A DNA stretch of 64,000 bases from Bactericera cockerelli (Eukaryota; Arthropoda; Insecta; Hemiptera; Triozidae). Below the pieces are notes generated by a model. That model ran no database searches and had not been told where the DNA came from. It saw only the letters and a program-made list of their open reading frames with translations. This document shows, piece after piece, positions 11,500-24,310 of this stretch; positions within the stretch are counted from its first letter, which is position 1; every line of letters begins with the position of its first letter. The stretch covers positions 48,901,715 to 48,965,714 of the forward strand of contig CM044955.1 in the NCBI GenBank assembly GCA_024516035.1, read 5' to 3'. Position numbers and translations under genes: made by a program.

Positions 11500-13000
11500 A
11501 TTTTAACAAAATAGAATAACTGCGAATATTAAGAAAAAAGTATACCAATCTTTATACTATGCATTTATTTGAAAAAGGAACTAATAATTGTTCTAATACA
11601 CCAAGGAGAGCATTTTACTGTCTCCTAAGTCTTCCCATTAGCACACATTCTCCACCGCGGTCTAAAACCCTGGCACACAGAACACAGACCACATAACCTC
11701 TTTCATCTTCGAAGTATCTGTAAAAGCTGTACGTGATGTTTTCACTGGTACAACATTCTTGTTTTACCTGAAGACAAAAAAGCACCAATAAAAAATGCCG
11801 CTCAAAAAGGTTATCATACAAACCCTAAGAGAGAAAACGTGTATATTTTAATGCTTGTGCCAAATAGAAAGCGAAAACAAAAGGTATCTACTACCTACCT
11901 AATAAAATAAATCTGCCTTTGAACCTTCTTTGGAAAGCCGAGAAACCTTTTTACAATTATTACCTATTCTAAATTATGATCATAGAGCTTGTAATCCTTG
12001 GTACCTTTATTTGAGGCTCTTTTCTTATATCTATAAATAAATTCAACACGCCTACTGCAATCTCTAATGAGGAGAGAAAATAATTAAAAATGCACTTTAG
12101 TTTGTTTTTTGTTGCTTGTGTTTTGTTTTTTTTTTTTTTCAAGGACCCCTATAATTGTGACTCATCAATCCAAGCAGTCCTTTATTAAATTATTTGTCAT
12201 TTTTCCATGTGCAGTTCTTTAATAAATTTGGTTAACAGTTGAATAAACCTACATCAAATTGCACCCATATGTATACGTTTGGCCACCGCTGTCGCTATCA
12301 CAGGAAAGGTGTTCACTGTTCAAGAGGGTATCTCCCTATAGCTTTCGTTTAAAGTGGATTAAAGCACCAAAATGTGCATTGCTCTTAAGGGTCTTCTCTT
12401 TAAACTTACTACAATATGTTCAATTCACAGTTTTAGGTATTATTACATTTTTTCATAAACTAAATATTTCGTTGAATGCATCAACGGGGGGCATGGTTTC
12501 TTGGACTGCGAGAAGAAACTTTAATAACATATATTATGTATCTATCATTAAAGAACTAAGTCCATGGTGGAAAAAGTTATGTGTTTAAGGATCTGAATAA
12601 TAAAAATCCGAGTGAAGTAAAATTTAAAAACAGAACTGTTTGGGAGAGACTGGATAAAACGCCACCTAAGAGCAGTTTGAGAAGGTAATCTCGAAGAAAA
12701 ATAATGTCCATAGCAGTGAAGTGTTGAAGACACGGTCTCCCGAGAAAAAGAAACCAATAACTCAGGAAGGTTATATCGAAAGTAATTTACAGGTATTTGT
12801 TAGAGAGGGAGAGGGAGCAAGGGAACAATGACTTTGAGGAGTTTGTGTTAAGGTGCGGCGTGAGATCTGTTATTATCAACAATAGAATCCAACTCAGCCC
12901 CTGTGGAACGTAAAAAGCAAAATTACAAAGCCATTTGAAATTTGATTGCTCTTATTAGATTAGTTTTTGAATTAACCGATAAAATATTAAGAATCACTTA
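11500..13000. other. No recognisable feature
   Basis: AT-rich with a poly-T run near 12126. Short open frames (11615-11821 minus, 12259-12588 plus) carry no motif and are treated as chance. Confidence 0.5.
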
Positions 13001-13004
13001 AAAA

Positions 13005-13715
13005 CAATTACTTCCGAGAAATTTCTAATATTAGAAATCGGAAGTATTGTGTTCGTTTTTGTAAAAAAAAATATTTTTTTGCTCCGATTTCAATTTTTTT
13101 CAGATTTCTGGACGTTTCATAACCTCCTGAGCAAATTTGGTTTTGTGTCTGTCTGTCGGTCTGTCGGTCTGTCGGTCTGTCGTTCTGTCGGTCTGTCGGT
13201 CTGTCGGTCTGTTAAAACGATTCCTTGTAACGCGCAAATCTCAGAAACTACTCGACCGATTTTGATGAAATTTTGCACACATCTAGGAGACATTCTGTAG
13301 ATGGTCCCATTTTAAATTCATCGAATTCGTACTAGCGGTTCTTGGTGAAAGAGCCCATGCGCCTGACCACTAACTTTTTACTTAAACGCTTATATCTCGT
13401 GAACGGTACACCCGATTTTAATGAAATTTTGTGTGTGTATGCATATAATTGTTTTACATAGGTTGTTTATATATATTTTTTAATTAATTATAATTAGACT
13501 CTGATATTTAAGAAAATCCGAAATTTTGGACAAAAAAGTCAAAAAATAAGGACCACGACTTGCCGATACAGAAATTTTTGTGGAATCTAGAATGTAGAAA
13601 AAATGATATTCTACCATATAAAACAAATTTGAAGAAAATCGGTGCAGTCGTTTTGGAGATACAAGTAATTTAGTATAAAATCTCAAAATTGGCACGTGTT
13701 AACAATGTGAAACAA
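13005..13715. mobile_element. Second HINE-like repeat with hairpin and (GTCTGTCG)n tract
   Basis: Starts with a hairpin, ACTTCCGAGAAATTTC-taatatta-GAAATCGGAAGT (about 13009-13044), followed by GTATTGTGTTCG. The 6113-6755 family reads similarly (GTATTGTATTCG) beyond its own hairpin. A CTGT/GTCGG microsatellite covers 13147-13211. Two diverged copies of a CGATTTTRATGAAATTTTG block occur at about 13257 and 13411. The right end is probably near GAGGAAGT (13710), a weak inverse of ACTTCC. No coding sequence. Confidence 0.5.
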
Positions 13716-16700
13716 TCACGAGGAAGTATAGAGTCCATAATTGGCAGTGTTTTTTTTTTTTGTGAAAGAAAATTCAGTACATTGTGTAAAAAAAAAAGAA
13801 AAACTGATCCACCTAGGTATTATTCTCTTAATATAAATAATTTTTGTCACAAATCCCCTTAATAAGCAAATCACACTCTTGCAGTTGTGAGAGCTATTTG
13901 AATATGTTCCATTGAAATAATCTTTTTTTTTTATGAAGCTTGAGGTGCTTTTTATCTTGAACACTCATTTTAATCATCGTGAAAACCTTACAATCGACTT
14001 TTATGCTTCTGATGTTTCATTAGATGAGAAGAGACGATGTGCTTCTAGCAGACAATGTTCGCTTGAAAACTCCAGGTGAAAGAGTCTCCAGTAATCAATT
14101 GTCGGGCGTCTTCTTTATACAAGTTAAGTCAACAAGAAGACAATGCCCGCACGAAAACTATCTACGATTCTAGCTTACTGCCGTCAGAGATGCATTACCT
14201 TCAGCTGAAACCCTCAAAGAGATGAGGAAACCCCGAATTGTAAGATGTGTGAAACCTCCGATTGAAAGATAGGATGAATTGGTGACAAAATGTATAACAA
14301 AATGTAACAAAACAAATATTGAAATTCAAAGATTCAAACAAAGATCTAAGAGAAACACCCTCAGCCTTTCTTGGACCTATTGAGAAAGTTGTTGGAGGAA
14401 ACTCACATCCGACAAAACATGACAGAGAATGTTCAACAGTTCAATATTGATGAGATTTTGATTACTGAAGTCATTAACATCTTGTAACGTAACTTCCGCC
14501 CATTCGGAAACTGAAGATCTCTCCGAAAGAAAGGTCAACTCGGAAATCTCTTTAACTTCAAGTTAACGTAAAAGAATGATCGGAATCCTTTGGAAACATC
14601 GACAGTGTGTTGAAAAAAAAAAATCAAAATTGTTTATTCAAAAAGGATAGTGGGAATTGATTATTTCCATTCGTATGACATATCTCTAGATAACTTGGAT
14701 CTAATTTATTCCAAAACCAAGTGGTATCACAAAGACACCGGAAAGCAGCATATGTCTTGGCAATCTCGGCAGTCGACACCAAACAAGGCCAAATTTATGA
14801 ATGGGACTCGGTCTGGGTGAGAGAAAAAAAGCATAACTTAGCAAGTTAATGAAGAATTTGTTCTCGTGGCTGACATGGCCTACAGACATTCAAGGTTTCA
14901 AGATACCAAATTTCATTCATTTGAAGAAAGATTAAAATTAATTTAACTGGATATGGAGCAAGGGAAGGACCACACACAGGCGGTCTATAGTTCTAAGTCG
15001 AGCGCCGGAGCAATTATTATCAATTTGTTTCGCGTGGTAATGTTATATCACTAGACTTATTCATTTAATTGGAGTTGGTGAAGATCCTCATCTTGAAATA
15101 TTTCATGAGAAAGAAATAATACCGAGTTATGGTGCAGTTGAAACCGCAGGATCGGTGTTATACGATATCTCTGCAATACTTTGGAACGTATGACAGAGTT
15201 AGATGAACTGTTGAACATCTGCCTGAAAGTAGTCTCTGAAGAACAAAACCTTCTTTGAAAACTTTCTGTCTCTTTCTTTGGGACCTACCTCGTACTCTAG
15301 AAGAGAGATTTCAACCCTTACATGAAAAAATCGTGAACCTCTATTTTTTTAATTTTCAGGTTTTCAGAAATATCTTCACATTAATTACAACCTTTTAATT
15401 TCTCTTGTATAAAATTCAAAATTGAATTGCCAATTTACTAGATTGAAAACACCATAAGTCCACCTCCATATTATGAAAAATTGACTGTGAAATATTTGCA
15501 TTTTCTTACGGATTTTTCTTTCTGCTATTGATCTTGATTGTTACAAGGTAAAGCACCTCTAATCTTGAGGCCAAAAGTTTAATACATGTCTCAGATTTTT
15601 CTCACGAAGAGTGAGTGACTTGATTTATTTTTCCTCTGTTCAAAAATTCAGCATTCAATTCCCATCTTCTGAATCCATCTCATCAATCTTCAAGACTCTG
15701 GTGTGAACCACAGACGAGCCTGCTCAGATATCACGTCTAGCGCGTACCTACACACATGTACTCGCTATTAGAAGGTGTTAAGCCGTGGAACGTTTAATTC
15801 TCGCTCTCATTAATAACGTACCAAGTCCTGGGAAAATGTCATCGTCCAAATTGACGGAGCTATTAATATAGCTGTCGGAATGGAGCACGCATGATTCGAT
15901 TCCTGGGCTCCGTCACGAATGAGTTTTGTTTGGAAACGAATAGAACATTGGAAATCATGAATATGACCTAATTGAGAATGAATATTTATTTTAGAATGGA
16001 AAGTATACTTTAGTAAGTTTGTCTTTTGAAGAAGAGTGAAACATCCAATTTAGTGGTTCCGTCAAAAGATTTTATCAACTGATTGAGTGAAAATTGAATA
16101 AACTTATTGTGTCAAAAAGAAGTATAGAATGTGGCAAAACGGAAAAAGACAAATCATTTAGCTTAAACCCAACTTAAAATAAAGAGTCGACACAAAAAAG
16201 TGGTCCGATTGATGATCTCCTGATTAACATGTCATGCCTTTAAATTGTACATCTTCAACTGTGGGAAAATATTTTGAGGGTATATATCCTTCCATACAAA
16301 ATACTGGAAAGTTTCTTCAAAGTACGTGATATTGTGGTTGCTAATTCCCTGTATAAAAAAGTTCATATAAGTGGTAGAAGTGAGCTGTGTATAGTTCATG
16401 TAAAGACAATATTATATTTAAGTAAAATAGCAGTTTTTTATTAAGAAAATAATAGTTATATAGACACTGTATATATGTATAAAGTGAAGCAACAGGTGAT
16501 TAACTTTTGGAATGTTTACATCTGGAAAATTGAAATCTTGTCTTTTTGACATTTTCTCTCCACTTTGACGGAACTCTCGGATTACCAAATGTTCCACCAA
16601 TGTTCTTTTTTCCAAGCAGAGAGGTCATACGTGTCCTGATCTGCTCTTTTCTTTTCTGCAAGAATACTTAATCAGTCTCCTATTATGTTACTTTAGGACA

Positions 16701-17770
16701 TTTATCTAATCATGCAGTTACATACAGGCATGTCTCTTCAAAAGTGGATTTCCCTGGAGTTCATCTGAACCTAAAGAAACTAAGTTATTTCAATCCATAG
16801 CATAACATGTTAGGTAATTTATTTTGGTAACAGTTTTTCATAGAAAAAGTTTTGAACAACAAAAATACTCCAGTAATCTCAGAAATATTGTGTTCAAAGT
16901 ACATGTCCAGAAAGAGAGTATAATTTACACAAGTTGACTGAAAAGAGTAATATTATACTGCCAATTTACAGTTTATTTCCAAAAGAGCTTTTATTTTCTT
17001 TTACAATAGCTCTTTTTCGCCGTGTGGTTGTGATTTAGTATGTATAATTCTGATATCGATAGAATTTAGATGAGTCAAGAGAGTATTGCCCAACAACAAT
17101 ATTTTGGAGCCGCAAGTTGTTGTGAGAAGCAAATGAAATCCCAAACTATTGTAATACAAAAATCGATTAAGGGCAATTGATAAAATGTCCATTATTTATA
17201 CTGAGAACCTTTCTGGTAATAGTCATTCATTGTACGTAAAATTATATCATTGATCATTGAAACTATCATCATACTCATTCCAAGCCTAAATGGAATCAAT
17301 GGCCATTGCCCAGTGGAATCATCATTATTGTCCATGAGCATCACCAATGTTTTTAATAGCACCTGATCTCGATCAATGGCATCCGGATGCATTCTACTGA
17401 TCACACTCTGGAACGATTTACTATGAAAATCGATGACCGCATTGATTTGGTTTCTGATTCTTATTTTGCCTGAGGCCAATTTTCCGCTCGGGCGCTTTGA
17501 AACTTCAAGCATTCCCATGCGCTTCTAATAGGAATCCCACGGATCAAGACACCATTGAGTCGCTCTTGGAAAATTGATTCTTTAAATTCAATTTAATTTT
17601 TTTGATGGGCCGGGGCTTCATTTCATTCAGCATTCATTGTTCAGAATATTCAGCAATCAGAATTACAGGGCAGTGACAAGGCATCAGTCTCTAGAAGATT
17701 ACATCAATGTTGAAATGGAAAATTTTACTGGACATAGACATTTGGAGAGAAGTTTTGCAATCCCCCAAGT
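13716..17770. other. No recognisable feature
   Basis: AT-rich, unique-looking. A GATTCGATTCC B-box-like string at about 15892 is isolated. The 108-aa minus-strand open frame at 17192-17518 is compositionally plausible but matches no family I know. Confidence 0.45.
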
Positions 17771-18045
17771 TTATTTCTTGTAATAGTATTCTTCTCTTCT
17801 CCTTGGTTCCTCTTCTATTGAAGTTTGGAAATAATTAGGGCTGTGCGATCTTTGTTCCTGACGACTCAAACCTTTAAACCACTCCAAACTCTGTAACCAA
17901 CTTGTCCTTCTTTTTCCTTTATTTCTTTTCTCACATAATTTGCCTTCTAAAATCAGTTGTAGCATTTTAATCTTTTCCCCACGGATTATATGGCCGAAAT
18001 ACTGCAGCTTTTTAAGTTTTTCACTCTAGTTTTAAGAGTAGAGAA
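17771..18045 (-). pseudogene. LINE reverse-transcriptase C-terminal fragment
   Basis: The minus strand reads KNLKKLQYFGHIIRGEKIKM, then LQLILEGKLCEKRNKGKRRT and SWLQSLEWFKGL. This is the usual C-terminal tail of arthropod LINE reverse transcriptases (YFGH-IRG, LILEGKxxxKRxxGRRRxSWL). The rest of the ORF is absent, as in a 5'-truncated or eroded insertion. No host function. Confidence 0.8.
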
Positions 18046-20960
18046 GATCTTTTCACAAGGATTACATTTTGCTTTTGTCTTTAGTGGGTACCTATACATG
18101 TTACAAATATTATTCGGAGGCCTTTGAAAGCTTTTAAATGTGCACTCATCTTACAAATAACTCCTACCACTCCATAATATGCTTCAAACATCATCTGCTA
18201 AAGACCAATATTGTTGAGAAGTTTTTTTCTTCTTCTTCCTTTATACGAATTATGCTTTAGGTTAAATTTTAGTTTCAAAGTTTGAACATGAGAAGAGCAA
18301 ACAATCGGGTGCCATGCTTCGTGAGCATCTGCTCGCTACTGTGAAATTCCATCCTCGTGGTATTTAGAAATCGAAATTCCGGTGGCGATTTGAGTACCTT
18401 CTACTATTCTTCAAGTGAAATCAGTGATCCATCTAACGTCCGAGAAATGATCTGATTGCGATGGTTTGAATTGTTTTCATGTTCAGTGATGAGATGATTT
18501 TATACTTGAATTGGCATGTGGATCATTGAAATTCAGTAATAGTTGATGTACATATGAAATGGGAAGTACTAAAGAAAAAGAGGAAGACCAGGAATCAGAT
18601 GGACTTTGTGCAACTGTGCATGCAGGCATGAGAACAGCTGGCACAGAACCGATAGCATTCATGAAAACCGTTCAATTTAGAGACATTATATTACCAAGGC
18701 AAGACATTAACTAAGATATAATTGGAATTAGAGAAGTTAGTACTAGTAGTTAAGAAATGAATCTAATAAAAGTTTATGTGTTCATTGGAATAAACTTTTC
18801 ATATTTTTACGGTAATCTAACAACAAAACATACTATTTCAATAGATTTGTATATAAAAAAATCTCACAAGCCACGCTTAACACATCTTTTGCCTGGTGTA
18901 ATCTCATGGACATCACCTCCGGCAATTCTACAACGAGCCATTTTTTTGAGCGACTGGTATTTCAAATATCAAATATCATCAGCTTTGTTTCCGCAGGTCT
19001 CTGATTACTTCAACTTTGACCTTTTAGAAGTCCGAATCATCAAGAAGTTTTTGCCTATTGTGATAAATTCTACTGCTTTCACCATTCCGAGTAGCCCCAC
19101 CACCTGAGAGCGGTTAGTGTCCAGACTCGAACTTGTTGAACTATTTTATTAGTATTTATTCTTTTCGAGTCCTCAAGCATGTGGTTTGGAATATTTGCTG
19201 TATCTATTACAAACGAGATTTGTGTTGCCACGTGCAAGTCTCAACTGCCACGCGTGTACGAGATTTGCCTCCAAGTGAAATATAAACTACTACCTCAGAA
19301 CCAAGCCCTCGCCGAGAACTGAAACTTGGTGCTTGGGAATAATCTATTTCTTTACCGAGGGCATTACGATGGTTAATAGGTACCTGCCTGCATGCCTGGT
19401 TCTACAACGCTGACTAGATTCGAAGAAATGCCTGTGATAGTTCTAATATTTATAATAACAGGGTGTAGTTACGGAGCGCTCTGATATGTTGGCCCAGGAG
19501 ACCGCACAAGACGATCATTAGTACGGCGGCCGTGCGGGTCACATTGTCAGATGAAACCATCAAAATATTTGAGATCTCAATTTGGTATCGTAATTTTTAT
19601 CTCGATAAAAATGTGGAAGATTAGAGAAAGGTTCCCAAAGATAACATTAACTGATACGAAAGCCAAAGGGGTATCTAACTATTGTTAATAACGGATAAAA
19701 AGGTTTTCGCTTGGTTTCATAACAAATAATGGTTACCTAATATAAACAAAAGGTTAATGTATAATCAAAATAGAGCATTTATGACGAGATCAGGTAAATG
19801 CCAAACAATGAAGTTGGCTCCCTAGGAAAGATTCTAATCATGAAACCAATCTGAAATTTGAGAATACTTTGAACATAATATTAGACATTGATTTTGCTTT
19901 GAAACAAGGTTTGGCGGCAGACTTTATTGGAAAGTCCTGGCTCCTCCTAATGGAAGGTACTTAGGTACCTATCATAAAATCCATATGTACTGACCTCAAG
20001 TTTACCCACAACAGGTACTAACCCATAGACAAATCTAGAGTAAAGAAGGATTTTAATGATTTTGGAATTATCTCTTTTATGGTGTCAATAGGGTAAGTTA
20101 AGTAAGACGCGATTTTCTAAAACTTCTTTTATCTAACGGAAAGGTGCACCTAAATTCAATCTATTTTTAACATTTTGTGTGGCCAATGAGAGTAACAATC
20201 AATGTTTAAAGAGCCTTCAGGGTCCAAAGGAGTAGAAAAGTCTTTTAAATATTTTTACAACCCATTGTAATCATTGTTCAGGAAACCTTCCACATACAAT
20301 GTTCAAACGTGTACCTGCCTGATATATTGCCCATATATTTCACTTCTGCATGTTTCTGACTTTTGGCTTCTTTGCAGTAGCAATTAACAATGTTGCTTCA
20401 AGTCTGACTTTGGCAAGAAATGATTAAAAGTAATTAGGTAAGCAACTCTGTGTTTCTGAAACCAACTGCTTTGGTTGCGTTTTTGTTTATGCCAAACATA
20501 CCTTCAGTTAGAAATTTATGACCAAAACAAGCCGATTTTAATTATTTAGGTTTGACTTCAATTTACGTACATGAAAAGAGCGGTGCTTGTATGCGATATC
20601 AAGTCTGCACGTGAGTTCATGAAGTAGATTTTTGTTTAACCTTTTTGTCCAGCTTATAGATAGGTATTACTTGTTTGACACTTCTTAATGTTTTTGATTC
20701 AATGCCGAATTGACTAACATCAATAATAATGTTGAAGGCTCTGAATTTACTTTCTAGATATTATTTATAAACCACCCATCTCTAATGCATAAAATAAAAC
20801 TATAACTACCCTCCCTTGGTAGCCATAATTTTCGATGAGGATCATTATTAGTAAATAGCTTTATAGTTTTATTCATACAAATCTGTGCATTATGTTAATT
20901 TTAGACATTGTTCCTCAATAACTTGAGTTCGTGGCCACATAATTATAAGACTCTGAGGGT
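18046..20960. other. Mostly featureless; possible second LINE tail at 18560-18715
   Basis: On the plus strand at about 18570, KRGRPGIRW resembles the GRPxxRW motif near LINE C-termini, but the frame closes at once, so support is weak. A GC-richer patch at 19481-19545 follows an isolated AACAGGGTGT (19459). Nothing else recognised. Confidence 0.4.
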
Positions 20961-21271
20961 TAGGTGGTAGAAAATGCTTTGAGCATTAACCTCGCCTCGT
21001 GGTTACCTTCCACTAAAGTGTTATTATTAGTATTATTATTATAAGACACGTAAGAGTTAGCAATTGGTAAAGGGTGATCCGGGTAGCCTTCAATTATTAC
21101 ATTTTCTCTCTTAATATCGAATGTTTCATTATTTTTATTCACTAAACTAAAGTTATTTTCTAAGCTACTTCCGCCATTGTCGTAAATTTCAAACTGCATA
21201 CATATCATAGGTTTCATTTTGTCAAAGAGCGCAATTCTGTTTTCAATCTTTATGTATCTTCCCTGGAACAT
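20960..21271 (-). repeat. Interspersed repeat fragment shared with 57845-57900
   Basis: The minus strand carries AATAATAACACTTTAGTGG, then AAGGTAACCACGAGGCGAGG and TTAATG. Nearly the same string occurs at 57850-57898 on the plus strand. A 103-aa open frame runs through it without a known domain. The neighbouring GCTTTGAGCATTAACCTCGCC resembles the GCATTAAxxCCGCC block of the LINE tail at 24165. Confidence 0.5.
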
Positions 21272-22491
21272 TGCTATTATGAAGGGCTTTGGTGTCCGAT
21301 ACGCAAGTGTTGGATCTTTAATGACTTGGTTTTAATGTCTTTCCACGTCCCAAGCAATTTTCTACCGCCAAAGCTGCAAAATAATTTACAGTCGGTATTG
21401 TTCCTATGTGCGGGCATGCCAATACACCTCTACCGATGCTAATAATAGACTAGAACCTGCGGTTTTCATACCTTTTCAATCGGCTCCATTGATTGAGTAA
21501 AGGAAAACAGCTGGAACATCACAATTCTCTTGGTAAAAAGATGTGATAGCTTTGTTCTTGTTTGTTCAAATTAATAGATCTACATGAACACATTTAAAAT
21601 ATGAAATCTATTGCATCAGTATGGAAAAAGGATGAACTCTTAGAATGATAATGATATAGGTATGAATGAAACATTACTGTTTAGAATGAATATTCATGTA
21701 GTATGAACGTTGGACACCTTATACCACATATTTGTAGAATAATTGGAGTGAACCATGTTCTTTGATCTTTCTAATACAACAAATTAGTTGAATATATCAT
21801 TTTCAGAATTGATTCTGAAGCTATTCAGTAAAAAAGGAGAAACTTAGGATTTTCCTATCATGGTGACAAGTTGCAATGCTTTTTAGATTTTTTTTTTTTT
21901 ACTAATTCATTTTCTATGAAACAAAAGCTATTGTAATAATATTTTTTTTTTAAACCTCAAACCTCAGTCCTTTTCTAAGAATCTATTTGGCAAACCCATT
22001 TTCTAAGAACTTACTTGGTGAACGCTTAAAAATGTTTCCATAAAATCATCACAGGAAATGATAACCGATGCCAATTTGCCAATTTAAAATGTTTGTGGTT
22101 ACACTGGTTAAAACACTGAGGTCTTTCCGGTTCTCATCATCACTGTCCTCTGATTACAGACTATGCCGCCTCTTGATATTATTGATCATAACCCTCTCAA
22201 CCTAGGAATATTAAGGCTGAAGCCTGGAGTAGAAGTAATGCATTCTGAAACCAATGAGATTTGACACAAATGTTTCTATGCATCTCTTGGTTGATATGGT
22301 TTTATTTTCGCCTCAATATAGCATACTACATATTGTTTTAGTGGGTTCTCGTTTAAAACAAATGAAAATAAATCTTGAGATAGGTAACTTTAGAAAAAGG
22401 TCAGTGAAGAGTATTAACTTATTTTAGTCTTTGTGGTTGGTATAATAAAAATAAGAATTGCTTCAGCCACACAGAGATATGTTGTATAATA
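21272..22491. other. No recognisable feature
   Basis: AT-rich non-coding sequence with T runs near 21888 and 21942. Confidence 0.5.
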
Positions 22492-22618
22492 CGCACGTTG
22501 CATAGAATAGTGTCACATCTCATTTTTTCCCCATTTGGGATTTTTGTATCGCTAAAACAGCAAAAGGTCTCCTGAAAGTTAAGGTTTTGAGATGTGACAC
22601 TGTTCTATGCAACGTGCG
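22492..22618. mobile_element. MITE, 127 bp
   Basis: About 31-bp inverted ends (outer part CGCACGTTGCATAGAA) differ at one position. A short spacer of about 65 bp separates them. ATA flanks both sides, compatible with a 3-bp target duplication. No coding capacity. Confidence 0.8.
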
Positions 22619-24150
22619 ATATGAGAAGGTTGATAAAAGCATATTTATCACATCCCAATTGTATCTACTCAACTATCAAAATGTTAATTAAAAAGTAAAA
22701 ATAAATTGAATATAAATATTTATGGTATTAATAAATGTAATTGAAACGGTTTGAAGAGGATACATTAAACTTTAAACGAATAACCTGATTTTAGAATTAC
22801 ACTTATGAAATTAAGAAAAGTAGTTTACGATGGCCAACGATGTGCATCAATAATTTATAACTAGGTATCTACTTGGACTACTTGGCTTCATACATGCATT
22901 ACCTGAAACTTTTATTGATAATCTCAATCAGCATTTCGACAGATGCTCTTTTGACTACCAGTTGGTCTATTGAAGCTTTCCTCAATCGACTGGAAACGTT
23001 GCAGTTGGACGTTGTGTTGTAAGCAACTGGTTCCAATCAAGTGAACAAACTGACCAAGCATGAAGCTTTGAAAAGGTGACTTGAGAGAAATGAAACGGGG
23101 AAAAATTGGTACTTTTAGATTAATTTAGATCTAAATGACGGCAGTGATAGTCTCAATAACGAAAAAGTAAGTAAAATAAGTCTGAAAAACGAAAAATGGT
23201 CCATAAAGAAAATAAAACAGCTGTTTCAATAAAAACAAGACAAATTTCGTTGTTAATGAAAAGAGATGCAAAAGAAATCTACAAAATATTCGCATTTAAT
23301 TTCAGAAAGACAACTTTTTGAGATTCAGCTGCACTCCCACAAAAAAGTCCCAGACATTTCACCTGACAACTCTCCTATCTCCACAGGTATTCGGATGTAC
23401 AGCGACCAGACGACATGCAAGTACAATTTCACTTCACTTGTCATGTTCGAGCGTACAATAAATCAAAACACAAGTCTGCACACAACGCAGAGAACAAAGT
23501 CGGAGATGTTTATCTGCTAGTAATCGGGGTATGGAAAAAGAAGAAACTGCATCACATAATCTTCATGTCAAAACGGATGATGACGATTGCTGTTTTAGGC
23601 AAGTACATGACATCGAGTACCGAGGTATGCTGTTCCAACTGTGGTGTTTACATGATCAACATTTCTTTTGAAGACGTTGTACCCGTCTCTTGTTTGAATT
23701 CTTCGCTTTATGCCATGACCATATTCAATTGACTTGTCAGCCAATGGCAGTACATGTTTGAAGACGACTGTTGTATCATTTACAGTCCTAGACTTGGAGG
23801 GTATTTGAAAGGGGAGATCAACCTTTTATGGCATATATCTTTAGACAAAATTTATCATATAGCATTATGCAATATTATACTGAAGTCTTACCTGTTAAAG
23901 TTGAGTGAATTTCTCAGGTATACTGTAACAAGAATAATTTTGACTAAAAATAAATCAAATGAATTGACACACAAAAAATGATCTCCTACATGTAGTATAC
24001 ATTAATTATTATTATATTTCTTGAATTACGTTCTGTACATTGAATGAAAATGAAAGCATAATCAAACACCTCGGACGAGGTGTGAAGAACGCCTATACAA
24101 AGAAAGAGATAATATTCTAAAGTAAACCCTTCCTCTTTGATATAATCAAT
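22619..24150. other. Unassigned; one weak exon-like frame at 23383-23520
   Basis: A pyrimidine-rich tract ending CTCCACAG (about 23383) precedes an open frame with GIRMYSDQTTCKYNFT. A GGGGTATGG donor-like string lies near 23526. It faintly recalls a CUB-type CxYxF strand but lacks the rest of that fold. I do not assign a function. Confidence 0.2.
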
Positions 24151-24164
24151 ATTTTTTATGTAAT

Positions 24165-24310
24165 AGATTCGGAAGAGAATGCCGTTGGCATTAACACCGC
24201 CCTTGATCAAGTTTTGTTTTCTTAATTTTAATATCTATGTATGTATATATTCTATGTCATTATTTTGTAAATGAAACTTGATCCAACTTGTTTAATAATA
24301 ATAATAGATA
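24165..24310 (+). mobile_element. LINE/SINE 3'-tail fragment
   Basis: GGAAGAGAATGCCGTTGGCA then TTAACACCGCCC begins a non-coding tail with TTGTTTTCTTAATTTTAAT and a final AATAATAATAATA. The same GCATTAA/CCGCC plan appears at 47108-47278 (minus strand), so this is the shared 3' end of a retroposon family. The body is missing. Confidence 0.55.

Noticed and set aside
17192..17518. 108-aa minus-strand open frame as a gene
   Set aside because: No recognised motif, no splice or start context, and a length possible by chance.
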